Source of the DNA: Microbulbifer pacificus | Lineage (GTDB): Bacteria; Pseudomonadota; Gammaproteobacteria; Pseudomonadales; Cellvibrionaceae | NCBI RefSeq assembly: GCF_002959965.1 | Contig: NZ_PREV01000026.1 | Location: forward strand, 627,501-691,500 | Direction: 5' to 3' | Length of the DNA stretch: 64,000 nt | Shown here: in pieces, positions 17,495 to 27,081 of the stretch | How positions within the stretch are numbered: position 1 is the first letter of the stretch | Layout of the letters: each line of letters opens with the position of its first letter | The notes under the pieces: model-generated | Seen by the model: the letters and a program-made list of their open reading frames with translations, nothing else | Told to the model about the DNA's origin: nothing | The model's database searches: none | Made by a program: the position numbers and the translations under genes

Positions 17495-19848
17495 CGGGAC
17501 GTACCCCGCGGGTTGTCGCGTTTTGCCTGCAGGTAAAATTCCAATCGGCTGCGACGACGGCGGGTATCCGGCAACACACCCCGCAGCCAGCGGCGCACCG
17601 CACGCTCGATAGCGCCGCGCCACACGCGCAGCCTCGTCGCGCCGCGCACCAGCCCCCCAAGACCCAGCAAGAGAACGGCGAGCAGCCATTGACCATAAAT
17701 ACCATTGGCGGTTGCCGGGTAGGTAAAGGGCTGCTGCACCTGACCGTGAGCAACAGCGTTAGGTACCGGACTCGATTTCAGTGACTCCGATAACGGGCGC
17801 ACCGGCGTTTCTTCCACCGCGACAAAACTGGTGTAGGGGCTCGACAGTTGATAGGCCAGTGCCAGCCGCAGGATTTCTTCGCGCAACGGATCGACTACGC
17901 CATCCCCTGACAGCGGCCCGCGCTCGCGCTGTTCGTCGCGGAGCACGGCAATTTTCGCCCGCGCCCACAGGCTGCCGATGCTCTTGCCAGTCTGGTCCAC
18001 CGCAAGCTGGGAAAGCGATACCGTGCGGGAAAAATGCTGACCCGCGAGGCGTCCGGTGATCGTCACTTCACCAGACGAAGCCACACCGAGACGGTGCCCG
18101 TCTACCCGCGCCAGCAGGCGTACCGGTTCGCCACGGTAGAGATCCGGCAACCGCCTAGGGTAGGCCTCAACATTCATGCCCTGGGGCCACTGTACCTGCA
18201 AGTCCGTTACCAGTGGGCTTTCCAGCTTCTCGAACAGCACGCGCATTTTACTTTGCACTTCACTCAGATCTCCGATCTGCACGAAGCTTCCACGCCCGTA
18301 CTCCGCCGCCTTTGACATAAAGAAGCTGTTTGGCGCGGACCCGATACCAACGGGGAACAGGCGCACGTTACCGAGTCGCTGACGGATCAATTCAAACAAT
18401 GCGGATTCGTTGCCGACCGCGCCATCGGTAATAAAAATCAGCTGCCGGACCAGTTCATCGGATTCATCACCGACCTGCTGTGACAAGGCTTCTTTCAGCG
18501 CCGGAGCCATTTCAGTGCCCCCGGTGGCTTGCAGAGACTCCACCCAATTGCGTGCGCGGTGAATATTTTCTGCTGACGCCGATACCGGACGGGGATAAAA
18601 CGTGCGGTAGTTGCTGTTGAATTCAATCACATTGAAGCGATCCGTCGCCGACAGACGAGACAATGCCAACAGCAGACTTTCCTTTGCCTGTCGAATGGAG
18701 TTGCCACTCATGGAACCGGACGTGTCCAGTACGAACACAACTTCCCGCGGTAATTTTCGTGTGGTGCTACTGTCCTGGGGCGGCAATAGCAGCAGCTGCA
18801 AATATTGTGAGGCATCCGCTACGGACTGCTCGGCAAACATCGCCGCTGCAGGCATGGCGGAAGACTGTGGCCGCCAGTACAACGCAAAATCCCGATCCAT
18901 CGGAACACTGCCCTGCTTGAACTGGATACGGTAGTGGTGGTTAGTCTCACTGCGGAAATCTATCTCGTGGTAGGAACTGTGAATATCTGCGAGCGGTAAT
19001 CCCATGCCGAGGTCGATTTGAATTTTCATCCGATGACTCCCCCGCTCCGCCAGTTCGCTGTCCGGCACCATCACCGGAGAAATCTGGTCTGCATCGGGCA
19101 CCTGATCCGTGGGTAACGACCAGCCGTGGGCGTTGAGGTTCACTTGCTGTTGTGGCTTCACAGGCTCACCGGGCATGTAGCGTGGTGTCAGGGTACTCGG
19201 CAGACGCAGGCTGAACTGGCCACCCTCAAAGCGCAGGGTCTGCAGGTAGCGGACTTCCACCGAGATCTTCTCGCCCGGTGCGATATTCGCCACCCGGCTG
19301 GTAAACAGGTTCGGGCGCTGCTGCTCCAGCAGAGCCGCGCGCTTACCGGCTTCGCGTGCTTCCTTGTAAATTTTCTGCGCCTGCTGACGCTCGCGTACCT
19401 CGCCGATGATACGCCGCTCGCCAACCACGATTTCCATGCCATTGACCGCGGCGCTTTCCGGCAGTGGCAATACGTATACCGCTTCCTGCCAGTCATTGCT
19501 GGTGTTGGAAAACTGCTGTTGCAGTGTGACTTCCGCCACCAGCCCATGCACGCGGATGTCGACTTCGGTGCCGAGGTGAATGGCGGGGATATAGCGGCCT
19601 TTTTCGGTGGTCTGGAACAGTAGGTCGCCACTACCGGTGTCATTGATGCCGACGCTTTCAAATTCCGCAGTCGGCACACTCTCCGCTTTAGCGCCGACGG
19701 CGGCGAGCAGGACGGCTATCGCAGTCACCAGTAGCAGTAACCAGCTGCCGGTGCGGTTTTTGCGGTAGCGGCGGCGGTAATATTCCTCGGTGGGAAGAAT
19801 CAGCAGGTCGCGTTCGATACGCGGCGCGTGGAAAAAGGGACGGTTCAC
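17491..19848 (-). CDS. Sortase-dependent VIT/vWA surface protein (marine sortase target)
   Basis: This 785-residue protein starts with a basic cytosolic stretch and a signal anchor (about 40-60). A VIT domain (about 75-200) and a vWA domain follow, with the metal-ion site motif DTSGSMS starting at D375 and a later TDGAVGN. The C-terminus has YPATANG at about 710-716, a hydrophobic helix (about 718-735) and an Arg-rich tail of about 50 residues. This is the layout of the proteobacterial sortase target family, but the signal reads YPATA rather than LPxTG. The GTG at 19848 has GGAGG 5 bases upstream; ATGs at 19881 and 19869 have no ribosome site. It is co-translated with the sortase through a 4-base overlap. 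vWA and VIT suggest metal-dependent adhesion; the partner is unknown. Confidence 0.88.
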   Translation of the reverse strand: MNRPFFHAPRIERDLLILPTEEYYRRRYRKNRTGSWLLLLVTAIAVLLAAVGAKAESVPTAEFESVGINDTGSGDLLFQTTEKGRYIPAIHLGTEVDIRVHGLVAEVTLQQQFSNTSNDWQEAVYVLPLPESAAVNGMEIVVGERRIIGEVRERQQAQKIYKEAREAGKRAALLEQQRPNLFTSRVANIAPGEKISVEVRYLQTLRFEGGQFSLRLPSTLTPRYMPGEPVKPQQQVNLNAHGWSLPTDQVPDADQISPVMVPDSELAERGSHRMKIQIDLGMGLPLADIHSSYHEIDFRSETNHHYRIQFKQGSVPMDRDFALYWRPQSSAMPAAAMFAEQSVADASQYLQLLLLPPQDSSTTRKLPREVVFVLDTSGSMSGNSIRQAKESLLLALSRLSATDRFNVIEFNSNYRTFYPRPVSASAENIHRARNWVESLQATGGTEMAPALKEALSQQVGDESDELVRQLIFITDGAVGNESALFELIRQRLGNVRLFPVGIGSAPNSFFMSKAAEYGRGSFVQIGDLSEVQSKMRVLFEKLESPLVTDLQVQWPQGMNVEAYPRRLPDLYRGEPVRLLARVDGHRLGVASSGEVTITGRLAGQHFSRTVSLSQLAVDQTGKSIGSLWARAKIAVLRDEQRERGPLSGDGVVDPLREEILRLALAYQLSSPYTSFVAVEETPVRPLSESLKSSPVPNAVAHGQVQQPFTYPATANGIYGQWLLAVLLLGLGGLVRGATRLRVWRGAIERAVRRWLRGVLPDTRRRRSRLEFYLQAKRDNPRGTSR

Positions 19849-20013
19849 TGGTGCCTCCAGAGTTTTCATCAATGGAGACATTTAACAGAGGCAAGTGGGC
19901 AGCGGCGGGTTATAAACCGGGCGGGGTAAGGATCAATTGTGGCGAATTGTGGCGGAGTGTTTTCAGCGGGCTCATGGATGCCTCGTAGCCACCTCCGCGG
20001 CGGCAAATCACCG

Positions 20014-20054
20014 AGGAGGGCGTTTCAGGACCGCTGTGAACCCGCCCCCAGCGC
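20014..20054. repeat. Possible degenerate copy of the AGGGAT extragenic repeat
   Basis: GTTTCAGGACCGCTGTGAA here resembles GTTTCGAAACCGCTGTGAA in the repeat at 41571-41589, differing at three bases and preceded by GGAGGG in both. The AGGGAT hairpins are not preserved, so this may be a decayed or partial relative. Confidence 0.3.
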
Positions 20055-20087
20055 TTTGGCACCAAAGCAGCAATTCACCGGCACCCG

Positions 20088-20119
20088 AAAAAAAAGAAAC
20101 CGGCACAGAGGCCGGTTTC
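20088..20119 (-). terminator. purC terminator
   Basis: On the minus strand GAAACCGGCC-TCTG-TGCCGGTTTC (with a mismatch near the loop) is followed by eight T. It sits 21 bases after the purC stop. Confidence 0.85.
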
Positions 20120-20139
20120 AAGATTTCATATCGGAAAAA

Positions 20140-21243
20140 TCAGTCAATCAAACCGTATTCATCCCGCAGCACCTGAATAATTTCCGCTTTCGGGTTGTCA
20201 GAAATCTCAAGCTTGCCGCCAATGATTTTCTCAGCGATACCCACGTAAGTTGCGGACAAATCCATCAACATGGATTCCGGCAGTTCATTGTCGCGGGCCA
20301 GGGCCTCACGTTCGTCCATGCGATCCTTGTTCAACAGGATGTCCGGATCCGGGAAGTAGTTCAACAGCGCCTGGCGGAAGCCCTCTTTGGAGTTTTCCAC
20401 AACCTTGCCACCGCGATAGGCCTCGCCATCCCAGATACGGGAAGAGTCCGGCGTGCCAACTTCATCCATGTAGATCAGCTTTTCGTTACCCTCCGCATCC
20501 GTCACATAACCAAACTCAAATTTGGTATCGACAAAGATCTGATCCAGCTTCGCCAGCGCGGAGGAAATCACATCGAAACCTTCTTTCAGAAGTTTTTCGT
20601 ACAGATCAATATCGCCTTTGCTGCGGAAATTGAATGCCTCGAAATTGTCTTCGATGTTCTTGCGGGTAATGTTCACATCATCCGCTTCCGGAACTCCGGG
20701 AATACCTTTGAGGATACCCTTGGTGGATGGCGTAACCAGCAGTTCCGGAAGTTTCTGGTCCTTCTGCAGACCATCCGGAATTTCAATGCCGCAAAACTCA
20801 CGTTCGCCCTTACTGTATGCGCGCCACATGGAGCCGGTAATGTACTGACGCACGATGGCCTCAATCCTGACCGGGCTCGCTTTCTGTACGATCCATACCC
20901 CCGGATGGGGAATATCCAGGATATGGCTGTCCGCCAGCCCCTGCTCCTTGAACAGCTTGAACCAGTGATTGGAGATTGCGTTCAGTGCCGCACCTTTACC
21001 GGGTACACCGAGGAGGCCGCCTTCACCGGTCCAAATGCAATCGAAGGCGGAGATGCGGTCGGAAATGACCATGACTGCCAGCGGCGCGTCCGCAGCCACC
21101 GGGTAGCCTTTCTCTTCGATCAGACGGCGACTGTCTGCCTCGGTCAACCAGTACACAGAGCGGACCTTGCCACTGTGGACGGGTTTGTCGGTGCGGATTG
21201 GCAAATCGTTGTTCACTGCCAGTACTTTGTCAGCGAGGCTCAT
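20140..21243 (-). CDS. purC: Phosphoribosylaminoimidazole-succinocarboxamide synthase
   Basis: SAICAR synthetase joins aspartate to CAIR with ATP in purine biosynthesis, in the cytosol. At 367 residues it belongs to the longer form seen in pseudomonads and vibrios rather than the 237-residue E. coli form. Visible family segments are GKVRSVYWL near the N-terminus, [22 protein letters not shown] and [10 protein letters not shown]. The ATG at 21243 gives a normal N-terminus. It is monocistronic with its own terminator. In Pseudomonas dapA and bamC lie close to purC; here they are absent and the permease gene follows. Confidence 0.95.
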   Translation of the reverse strand: MSLADKVLAVNNDLPIRTDKPVHSGKVRSVYWLTEADSRRLIEEKGYPVAADAPLAVMVISDRISAFDCIWTGEGGLLGVPGKGAALNAISNHWFKLFKEQGLADSHILDIPHPGVWIVQKASPVRIEAIVRQYITGSMWRAYSKGEREFCGIEIPDGLQKDQKLPELLVTPSTKGILKGIPGVPEADDVNITRKNIEDNFEAFNFRSKGDIDLYEKLLKEGFDVISSALAKLDQIFVDTKFEFGYVTDAEGNEKLIYMDEVGTPDSSRIWDGEAYRGGKVVENSKEGFRQALLNYFPDPDILLNKDRMDEREALARDNELPESMLMDLSATYVGIAEKIIGGKLEISDNPKAEIIQVLRDEYGLID

Positions 21244-21359
21244 GGGTCTTTCCTATGGCTGGTTCAGCGGCCTGACCACGTATCGCGCGGCGGCCTGAAA
21301 TGAAGCGCGGGATATTAGTGCCCCCGACGGGAGATTGCCACTCCCACCGGGCACCGGGA

Positions 21360-22472
21360 TTAATTGTCGGTATCGCTGCCTTCGCTCGCAGCCAGCAGCT
21401 CACGCGCCTGCCACGCCGCCTGGTGATCCGCGGTGGGCCAGGCGTTCATGATGGCCTTGGCAAGGGTAGCCAGGGGGATAGCGAAAAACACGCCCCAGAA
21501 GCCCCAGATGCCACCAAACACCAGTACCGCCAGAATGATCGCCACCGGGTGCAGGTTGACGGCCTCGGAGAACAGGATGGGCACCAGCACGTTGCCGTCC
21601 AGCAGCTGGATGATGCCGTAGGCAAACATCAGCCAGAAAAATTCGCTGCTCCAACCCCACTGGAACAGACCGATGGCGGCCACCGGTATGGTCACCGCCG
21701 CAGCACCGATATAGGGGATCAGTACGGAAAGCCCCACGGCCACGGCCAGCAGCAGGGCATAATTGACACCCAGTAACAGAAAGGCGACGTAACTCACTAC
21801 CGTCACGATCGCGATCTCAATCACCTTTCCGCGCACATAGTTGGCGACCTGATCGTTCATCTCGTACCAGATCTGGCGCAGCATCGGGCGCTGGTGTGGC
21901 AGGAAGGACGCGCACCAGGCGAGCAGTTTGTTGGAGTCCTTGAGAAAGAAGAACACCAGGATCGGCACGATAACCAAATAGATGAGTACCGCGGCCAGCA
22001 CCGGGATATTGGCAAGGGAAAACGTGAGTACTGTCTGGCCGAAAGAGCCCAGTTCACTGCCCAGGGTATTGAAGATCTCGTCGATCTGCTGCGCGGTCAC
22101 CAGACGCGGATACTGCTCAGGCAACAACAGCAACAGTTCCTGGCCGCGATCGATCATATTCGGTAATTCGGCAAACAGGCGCACCGTCTGACGCCAGATG
22201 ATCGGCATGACCACAAACATCAACCCCGCGATTGCACCTACCAGCACCAGGCAGGCTATGGTGACCGCCAGCCAGTGCGGCACTCTCCAGGACTCCAGGC
22301 GCTGCACCATACCCTGCAGCAAAAAAGCGATTACCAGTGCCGCCAGCACCGGTGCCAGCACGCCCCCCAACGTCGCCAGTACAACCATGGCCACCAATAG
22401 CAGCAGCACCAGCAGCACCACTTCTTCCTGGCTGAAATAGCGATTTACCCAACCCCTGACGATCGCGAACAT
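21360..22472 (-). CDS. AI-2E family permease (PerM-like)
   Basis: This 370-residue inner-membrane protein has about eight hydrophobic segments. The N-terminus is charged, then two strong helices (VLLVLLLLVAMVVLATLGG region) and a soluble middle part follow. The C-terminal half carries typical family segments such as YLVIVPILVFFFLKD and a GxxxGIWGFWGVFFAIPLA-like end. The family (PerM, YdgG, YhhT) includes proposed autoinducer-2 exporters and Na+/H+ antiporters; the substrate here cannot be told from sequence. It precedes purC on the same strand and follows tusA, a linkage also seen in Pseudomonas. Confidence 0.85.
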   Translation of the reverse strand: MFAIVRGWVNRYFSQEEVVLLVLLLLVAMVVLATLGGVLAPVLAALVIAFLLQGMVQRLESWRVPHWLAVTIACLVLVGAIAGLMFVVMPIIWRQTVRLFAELPNMIDRGQELLLLLPEQYPRLVTAQQIDEIFNTLGSELGSFGQTVLTFSLANIPVLAAVLIYLVIVPILVFFFLKDSNKLLAWCASFLPHQRPMLRQIWYEMNDQVANYVRGKVIEIAIVTVVSYVAFLLLGVNYALLLAVAVGLSVLIPYIGAAAVTIPVAAIGLFQWGWSSEFFWLMFAYGIIQLLDGNVLVPILFSEAVNLHPVAIILAVLVFGGIWGFWGVFFAIPLATLAKAIMNAWPTADHQAAWQARELLAASEGSDTDN

Positions 22473-22549
22473 AAAACGACGTTACCTGACTGTGGATACA
22501 TGACTTTGAATGGGCATCAGCGCGTGTAGTTGGCGCCGACACGGCAGTT

Positions 22550-22822
22550 TCAGATGGCGGCGAGCCAGTAGTGGAACTCGCCACCCGGGCACTCGGTTCG
22601 CAGCAAAGGTACACCACTCAGGCGGCAAAAGCTGCGAATATCCTCGCGGGATGCGGGGTCCGTGGCCATCAGATGCAGCAGCGCTCCCGGCGCCAGAGTT
22701 TTCAACGCGCGACGCATCGCCAGCAGTGGCTGCGGGCACGGAAGACTGCGGGCATCTACCCTTAAAGCAGATTCCCAGTCAAACTCCGGGGCTTCTGTGG
22801 CTGCATTGGCGATATCGGTCAT
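22550..22822 (-). CDS. TusA-family sulfurtransferase
   Basis: This 90-residue protein has the SirA/TusA fold: VDARSLPCPQPLLAMRRAL contains the CPxP motif with the persulfide-carrying Cys. It then has the conserved LxxxATDPASxxDI segment and a C-terminal strand with FHYWL. Members pass sulfur in tRNA thiolation or molybdenum cofactor metabolism. The Pseudomonas homologue encoded beside the bepA gene (PA1006) has been linked to molybdenum homeostasis. The location, divergent from the bepA gene here, fits that group better than E. coli TusA itself. Confidence 0.88.
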   Translation of the reverse strand: MTDIANAATEAPEFDWESALRVDARSLPCPQPLLAMRRALKTLAPGALLHLMATDPASREDIRSFCRLSGVPLLRTECPGGEFHYWLAAI

Positions 22823-22948
22823 AGATAAGCGGTAAAGATCCGTAAATGCGGCGAATTATACCGGCCGTTTCCGGTCAATGGGTCATGGTATAGAACCTTC
22901 GCGCCCGGAACTGTTCAAAACCTCGACAGTCCTACAGGGTTACGTATA

Positions 22949-24505
22949 GTGTTAGCCACAGGCAACCCGGCAGACGCAGTAAATGATATGACCGACCATT
23001 CCTCTATGTTCAGGCGCGCTTCAGGCCACCATCCGTGCGCCTACTGGCAGAACCTGCGCCGGTGTGCCGCCGGTATCACCGCCGGTCTGCTGCTTGGGGC
23101 CGCCCCCATCGCCGCCACCGCGCAGGACGACAACCACATCCAGCTACCGCAACTCGGGGACACCAGCAGCGGCCTGGTCTCCCGCGCGCGGGAAAATGAG
23201 CTGGGTGAGATGTGGCTGCGTATGTTCCGCAGCCAGGTGCGCACTTCCAGCGATGCCCTGCTGCAACAGTACGTGGAAAACTCCCTCAAGGTCCTCGCCG
23301 AATACAGTCCACTGGAAGACAAGACTCTGGACGTGGTGGTCGTCAAAAACGACACCATGAACGCCTTTGCGGTGCCCGGAGGTGTGGTCGGGGTACACAC
23401 TGGGCTGTTCCTGTTTGCGGAAAATGAAGACCAGTTCGCCTCGGTCCTCGCCCACGAACTCGCGCACTTGAGTCAGCGCCACTACGCCCGCTCACTGGAA
23501 GCCCAGCGCAACAGTACACTGCCCACCCTCGCCGGTATGCTCGGGGCCCTGGTGCTCGCCGCCACCGCCGGTGGCGACGCGGGTATCGCCGCGATGACCG
23601 CCACTCAGGCCGCGGCTCTCGACAACCAGTTGCGCTTCTCCCGTCAGAACGAGCAGGAGGCGGACCGCGTAGGTATCGAGACCCTGGCCAAGGCGGGCAT
23701 GGACCCGCAGGCGGCCGGCGAAATGTTCGAGCAGATGCTCAAGGCTACCCGCTACTATCGCCGCCCACCGGAATTCCTGCTCACGCACCCGGTGACCGAG
23801 AAGCGGATTGCCGACGCCAAACTTCGCGCCAACCGTATGGACAAGGTTCCGCTGCGGGACAGCCGTGAATACCACCTGATGCGCGCGCGTATCCGTGTCG
23901 CCGCCGAGGCCACTCCACAACAGGCGGTAAAACGCTTCCAGGCGGAACTGCTCGGTGTGAACGACAACGAAGACGCTGCCCGCTATGGCCTGGTTCTGGC
24001 GCAGACTTCCGCCGGCAAACCGGACGAAGCCCTGGACAACCTGCAGCCACTACTGGACAAAGAGCCGGACAAAGATGCCTTCATCCTTGCCCGTGCCGAT
24101 ATCGACCTGGCCCGCCACGACTACACCAATGCTACCCGTCGGCTGGAAAAGGCGGTGGAAAACAACCCCAAGAACCACGCGCTGATCATGGGGCTCGCCA
24201 ATGCCCACTTCAAAGCCGGGAACTATATGGCCGCCGAGCGCATTCTTTCCAAACACAGCCGCGTGCGCCGCAAAGACCCGGCGGTGTGGTACCTGCTGGC
24301 CGAAACCCACGGCCTTGCCGGTGACATCGTCGGCGTACACGAAGCCCGCGCCGAGTACTACATCCTCAACGGCGTGTTCGACAAAGCCCTTCAGCACCTG
24401 CGCCACGGCGTGCGCCTGGCCAAGAACGACTACCAGACCCACGCGATTCTGGAACAGCGGATGAAGGATGTGATCAAGATGCAGGAGAAGGCAAAAGAAC
24501 TCTGA
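22949..24505 (+). CDS. bepA: BepA-like M48 metalloprotease with TPR repeats
   Basis: This periplasmic chaperone-protease deals with misassembled outer-membrane proteins such as LptD in E. coli. A signal peptide ends near AATAQDD (about residue 55-60). The M48 zinc site is HELAH (first His at residue 169), and the third ligand lies in NEQEADRVG about 65 residues later. The C-terminal half is made of TPR helices (about 310-510). The length of 518 residues is normal for the family given the extended N-terminus. The GTG at 22949 gives the longest frame; ATGs at 22988 and 23009 are alternatives and the ribosome site does not decide. It is divergent from tusA and convergent with nadA, the same neighbours as in Pseudomonas. 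Confidence 0.9.
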   Translation: MLATGNPADAVNDMTDHSSMFRRASGHHPCAYWQNLRRCAAGITAGLLLGAAPIAATAQDDNHIQLPQLGDTSSGLVSRARENELGEMWLRMFRSQVRTSSDALLQQYVENSLKVLAEYSPLEDKTLDVVVVKNDTMNAFAVPGGVVGVHTGLFLFAENEDQFASVLAHELAHLSQRHYARSLEAQRNSTLPTLAGMLGALVLAATAGGDAGIAAMTATQAAALDNQLRFSRQNEQEADRVGIETLAKAGMDPQAAGEMFEQMLKATRYYRRPPEFLLTHPVTEKRIADAKLRANRMDKVPLRDSREYHLMRARIRVAAEATPQQAVKRFQAELLGVNDNEDAARYGLVLAQTSAGKPDEALDNLQPLLDKEPDKDAFILARADIDLARHDYTNATRRLEKAVENNPKNHALIMGLANAHFKAGNYMAAERILSKHSRVRRKDPAVWYLLAETHGLAGDIVGVHEARAEYYILNGVFDKALQHLRHGVRLAKNDYQTHAILEQRMKDVIKMQEKAKEL

Positions 24506-24554
24506 TTTAGTTTTTTTGCGGAAACTTGTCCGAAGAGATTTAGTCCGACGTTAA

Positions 24555-24679
24555 GGCGGAGCGCTGGGTGGGCATTTTCAGAACCGTCGCAAACAGGGAT
24601 GTTTGCGACGGAGCGTACAGGGATGTATTGAAGGGGGGCGCCTAGCCCGGTTCTGAAAATGCCCACCCAGTGATCCGCC
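24555..24679. repeat. Structured extragenic repeat, copy A (nested palindromes with AGGGAT loops)
   Basis: Outer arms of 32 bases (24555-24586 and 24648-24679) are inverted with two mismatches. Inside is a perfect hairpin CGTCGCAAAC-AGGGAT-GTTTGCGACG (24585-24610), followed by GAGCGTACAGGGATGTATTGA, which holds a second AGGGAT between TAC and GTA. Copy B at 41555-41658 has the same plan with other stem sequences. It lies between the convergent bepA and nadA genes and could serve as a two-way terminator or mRNA-end stabiliser. Confidence 0.8.
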
Positions 24680-24705
24680 GCCACTGAACTCTTATCGAAG
24701 CTCTC

Positions 24706-25806
24706 TCAATCCAGCGGTTTGCGAAAATCCAGCATCCGCTGCAGCGGCATCATCGCGCGCTTGCCCAGTTCCGGATCCACCAGGATTTCATTGTCACCGC
24801 GCTCCAGTACCCCGCACAGATTTTCCAACGAATTCATTGCCATCCATGGACAATTTGCGCAGCTACGGCAGGTGGCACCGGAGCCCGCAGTGGGCGCGAT
24901 GATCAGCTCCTTGTCCGGACACTGCTGCTGCATCTTGTAGAAAATTCCCTGGTCAGTGGCCACAATAAACTGCTTGTTCGGGCGGGTTTTTGCCGCGTTG
25001 ATGATCTGGGAAGTTGAACCCACCACATCCGCCAGCTCCACCACCGCCGCGGGCGATTCAGGGTGCACCAGCACCAGCGCATCGGGGTAGAGCGCCTTCA
25101 GATCCGCAACGCCCTTAGCCTTGAACTCCTCGTGCACGATGCAGGCACCATCCCACAACAACACATCCGCACCAGTCTGCTTCTGCACGTAACTGCCCAG
25201 ATGCTTGTCCGGTGCCCACAGGATTTTTTCACCCTGGGAATCTAGATAATCCACCACATCCAGCGCAATACTCGACGTCACCACCCAATCCGCGCGGGCT
25301 TTTACTGCAGCGGAAGTATTTGCGTAAACCACGACAGTGCGATCCGGATGCTGATCACAGAATGCGGAAAACTCGTCGATCGGACAGCCGAGATCCAACG
25401 AGCAGGTTGCCTCCAGAGTAGGCATCAGTACGCGCTTGTGCGGGGTGAGAATCTTGGCGGTTTCCCCCATGAATTTAACCCCAGCGACGATCAGCGTATC
25501 CGCCTGATGCTGGGCACCGAAACGCGCCATTTCAAGGGAATCCGACACGCAACCACCGGTTTCTTCCGCCAATTGCTGGATCAGCGGATCGGTATAGTAA
25601 TGGGCAACCAGTACCGCATTCTGCTCTTTCAGCAGTCGTTTGATACGCTCGCGCCACAGCTCCAGCTCTTCCGAAGTATATTCATGCATGCCGGGGTGTA
25701 AGAGGTGCTCCTGCACGAACTCTCTGGCATCAATGGCATTCGGCGCGGAGCTGCTGGTGGCAATTTTTTCGCTGCTGTCTGTCATGCTGTGCTGTATCTC
25801 TGTCAC
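24706..25806 (-). CDS. nadA: Quinolinate synthase
   Basis: NadA condenses iminoaspartate with dihydroxyacetone phosphate to quinolinate in de novo NAD synthesis, using a [4Fe-4S] cluster. The 366 residues include [44 protein letters not shown] and [10 protein letters not shown]; cluster cysteines are present in the expected segments. The first 25 residues are poorly conserved, so a later start (for example the ATG at residue 8) is possible. Its position by tRNA-Lys and bepA matches Pseudomonas. No NadR- or NrtR-type operator was recognised. Confidence 0.96.
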   Translation of the reverse strand: MTEIQHSMTDSSEKIATSSSAPNAIDAREFVQEHLLHPGMHEYTSEELELWRERIKRLLKEQNAVLVAHYYTDPLIQQLAEETGGCVSDSLEMARFGAQHQADTLIVAGVKFMGETAKILTPHKRVLMPTLEATCSLDLGCPIDEFSAFCDQHPDRTVVVYANTSAAVKARADWVVTSSIALDVVDYLDSQGEKILWAPDKHLGSYVQKQTGADVLLWDGACIVHEEFKAKGVADLKALYPDALVLVHPESPAAVVELADVVGSTSQIINAAKTRPNKQFIVATDQGIFYKMQQQCPDKELIIAPTAGSGATCRSCANCPWMAMNSLENLCGVLERGDNEILVDPELGKRAMMPLQRMLDFRKPLD

Positions 25807-26015
25807 ACGGGAAGGCCGGCATTATACCGGTCTGCGGAAATTTCGCTGAACTCGGGGATCGACTTCAAACAGCCCGGGTAATTCCGGGGAGCCGCGCCTG
25901 CTTCCACAGAGGAAATTCTAGGATGAAACAGGAAATAGAACGAGGCAGCCCAATCCCGCGTGAGCGCGGCTTTTCTTCTGAAGCTTGCAGGAAATGATCG
26001 GGGAAAGGAGGTAAA

Positions 26016-26091
26016 TGGTGGGTCGTGCTGGACTCGAACCAGCGACCAATTGGTTAAAAGCCAACTGCTCTACCAACTGAGCTAACGACCC
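26016..26091 (-). tRNA. tRNA-Lys (TTT), copy 1
   Basis: On the minus strand a 76-base cloverleaf runs from GGGTCGT to ACGACCC plus encoded CCA. The D-arm is GCTCAGTTGGTAGAGC, the anticodon loop is CTTTTAA (anticodon TTT), and the T-arm is CTGGTTCGAGTCCAG. It is identical to copy 2. Confidence 0.97.
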
Positions 26092-26175
26092 TTCACACAG
26101 CCGGCAAGGACGAGCCTGGCTGGAAATACATGACGAAGGCCTGGTAGATAGCGAATCGTCACGGGCGAGGAGAAA

Positions 26176-26251
26176 TGGTGGGTCGTGCTGGACTCGAACC
26201 AGCGACCAATTGGTTAAAAGCCAACTGCTCTACCAACTGAGCTAACGACCC
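26176..26251 (-). tRNA. tRNA-Lys (TTT), copy 2
   Basis: This is identical over all 76 bases to the gene at 26016-26091, including the encoded CCA. The 84-base spacer between them is unrelated to the tRNA. The pair follows queC on the minus strand, the same location as the Pseudomonas tRNA-Lys used by genomic islands. No integrase or att duplication beyond the tRNA copy itself is visible. Confidence 0.97.
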
Positions 26252-26346
26252 TTAATCACCCTCGCCTTGAGGAGCTGCGTATCTTACGGATCTAATCCGA
26301 AAACACAAGTCCCGATTACAAAAAAATTTCCAACAAATATAAGGGC

Positions 26347-27039
26347 TTAGCTGCCCCCGGTACTCCCCGCATAGATGGTTGGATCCTCCAGGCCAGCCTC
26401 GGCAAAACCGGCCGCACGCAGGCGGCAGCTGTCGCAGCGGCCACAGGCTGCGCCGCTGGGCTGGGCCTGGTAACAGCTCACGGTCAAACTGTAATCCACG
26501 CCGAGTTCCGTCCCGCGCTTGACGATATCTGCCTTGCTCATATTCATCAGCGGTGCGTGAATCGTCAGTTTCTTGCCTTCCACACCGGCGCGTGTAGCCA
26601 GATTGGCCATTTTCTCAAAAGCGTCGATGTACTCGGGGCGGCAGTCCGGGTAACCAGAATAGTCAACGGCATTCACGCCCACAAAAATATCCTGCGCGCC
26701 CAGCACTTCCGCCCAACCGAGTGCGATCGACAGAAACACCGTGTTACGTGCGGGCACATAGGTAATAGGGATTCCGCTGGTTTCTTCCTCCGGCACCGCG
26801 ATGCTGTCGTCGGTAAGCGCAGAGCCGCCAATGACCCGAAGGTCCAGTTTGACCACTTTGTGCTCTTCCGCCCCGAGATCCGCCGCCACCCGCTGGGCGG
26901 CGATCAACTCCGCGCTGTGACGCTGGCCGTAATCGAACCCCAGCGCATAGCATTCATAGCCATCCTGATTGGCCATAGCCAGAACCGTGGCGGAGTCGAG
27001 ACCTCCAGATAACAGGACGACAGCTTTCTTCTTACTCAT
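26347..27039 (-). CDS. queC: 7-cyano-7-deazaguanine synthase
   Basis: QueC turns 7-carboxy-7-deazaguanine into preQ0 with ATP and ammonia on the way to queuosine. The 230-residue protein has the PP-loop [11 protein letters not shown] at residues 10-20 and the C-terminal zinc-binding cysteines in [23 protein letters not shown] and [18 protein letters not shown] are family hallmarks. It lies 42 bases after queE on the same strand, so the two are probably one operon. Confidence 0.97.
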   Translation of the reverse strand: MSKKKAVVLLSGGLDSATVLAMANQDGYECYALGFDYGQRHSAELIAAQRVAADLGAEEHKVVKLDLRVIGGSALTDDSIAVPEEETSGIPITYVPARNTVFLSIALGWAEVLGAQDIFVGVNAVDYSGYPDCRPEYIDAFEKMANLATRAGVEGKKLTIHAPLMNMSKADIVKRGTELGVDYSLTVSCYQAQPSGAACGRCDSCRLRAAGFAEAGLEDPTIYAGSTGGS

Positions 27040-27081
27040 AAACTCATCCGAATTCTGTGAGGGACAAACCAGTACCCGACA

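Noticed and set aside
26016..26251. Prophage or genomic-island remnant flanked by the two tRNA-Lys copies.
   Set aside because: Both copies are complete and only 84 bases apart, with no integrase or foreign DNA between them.
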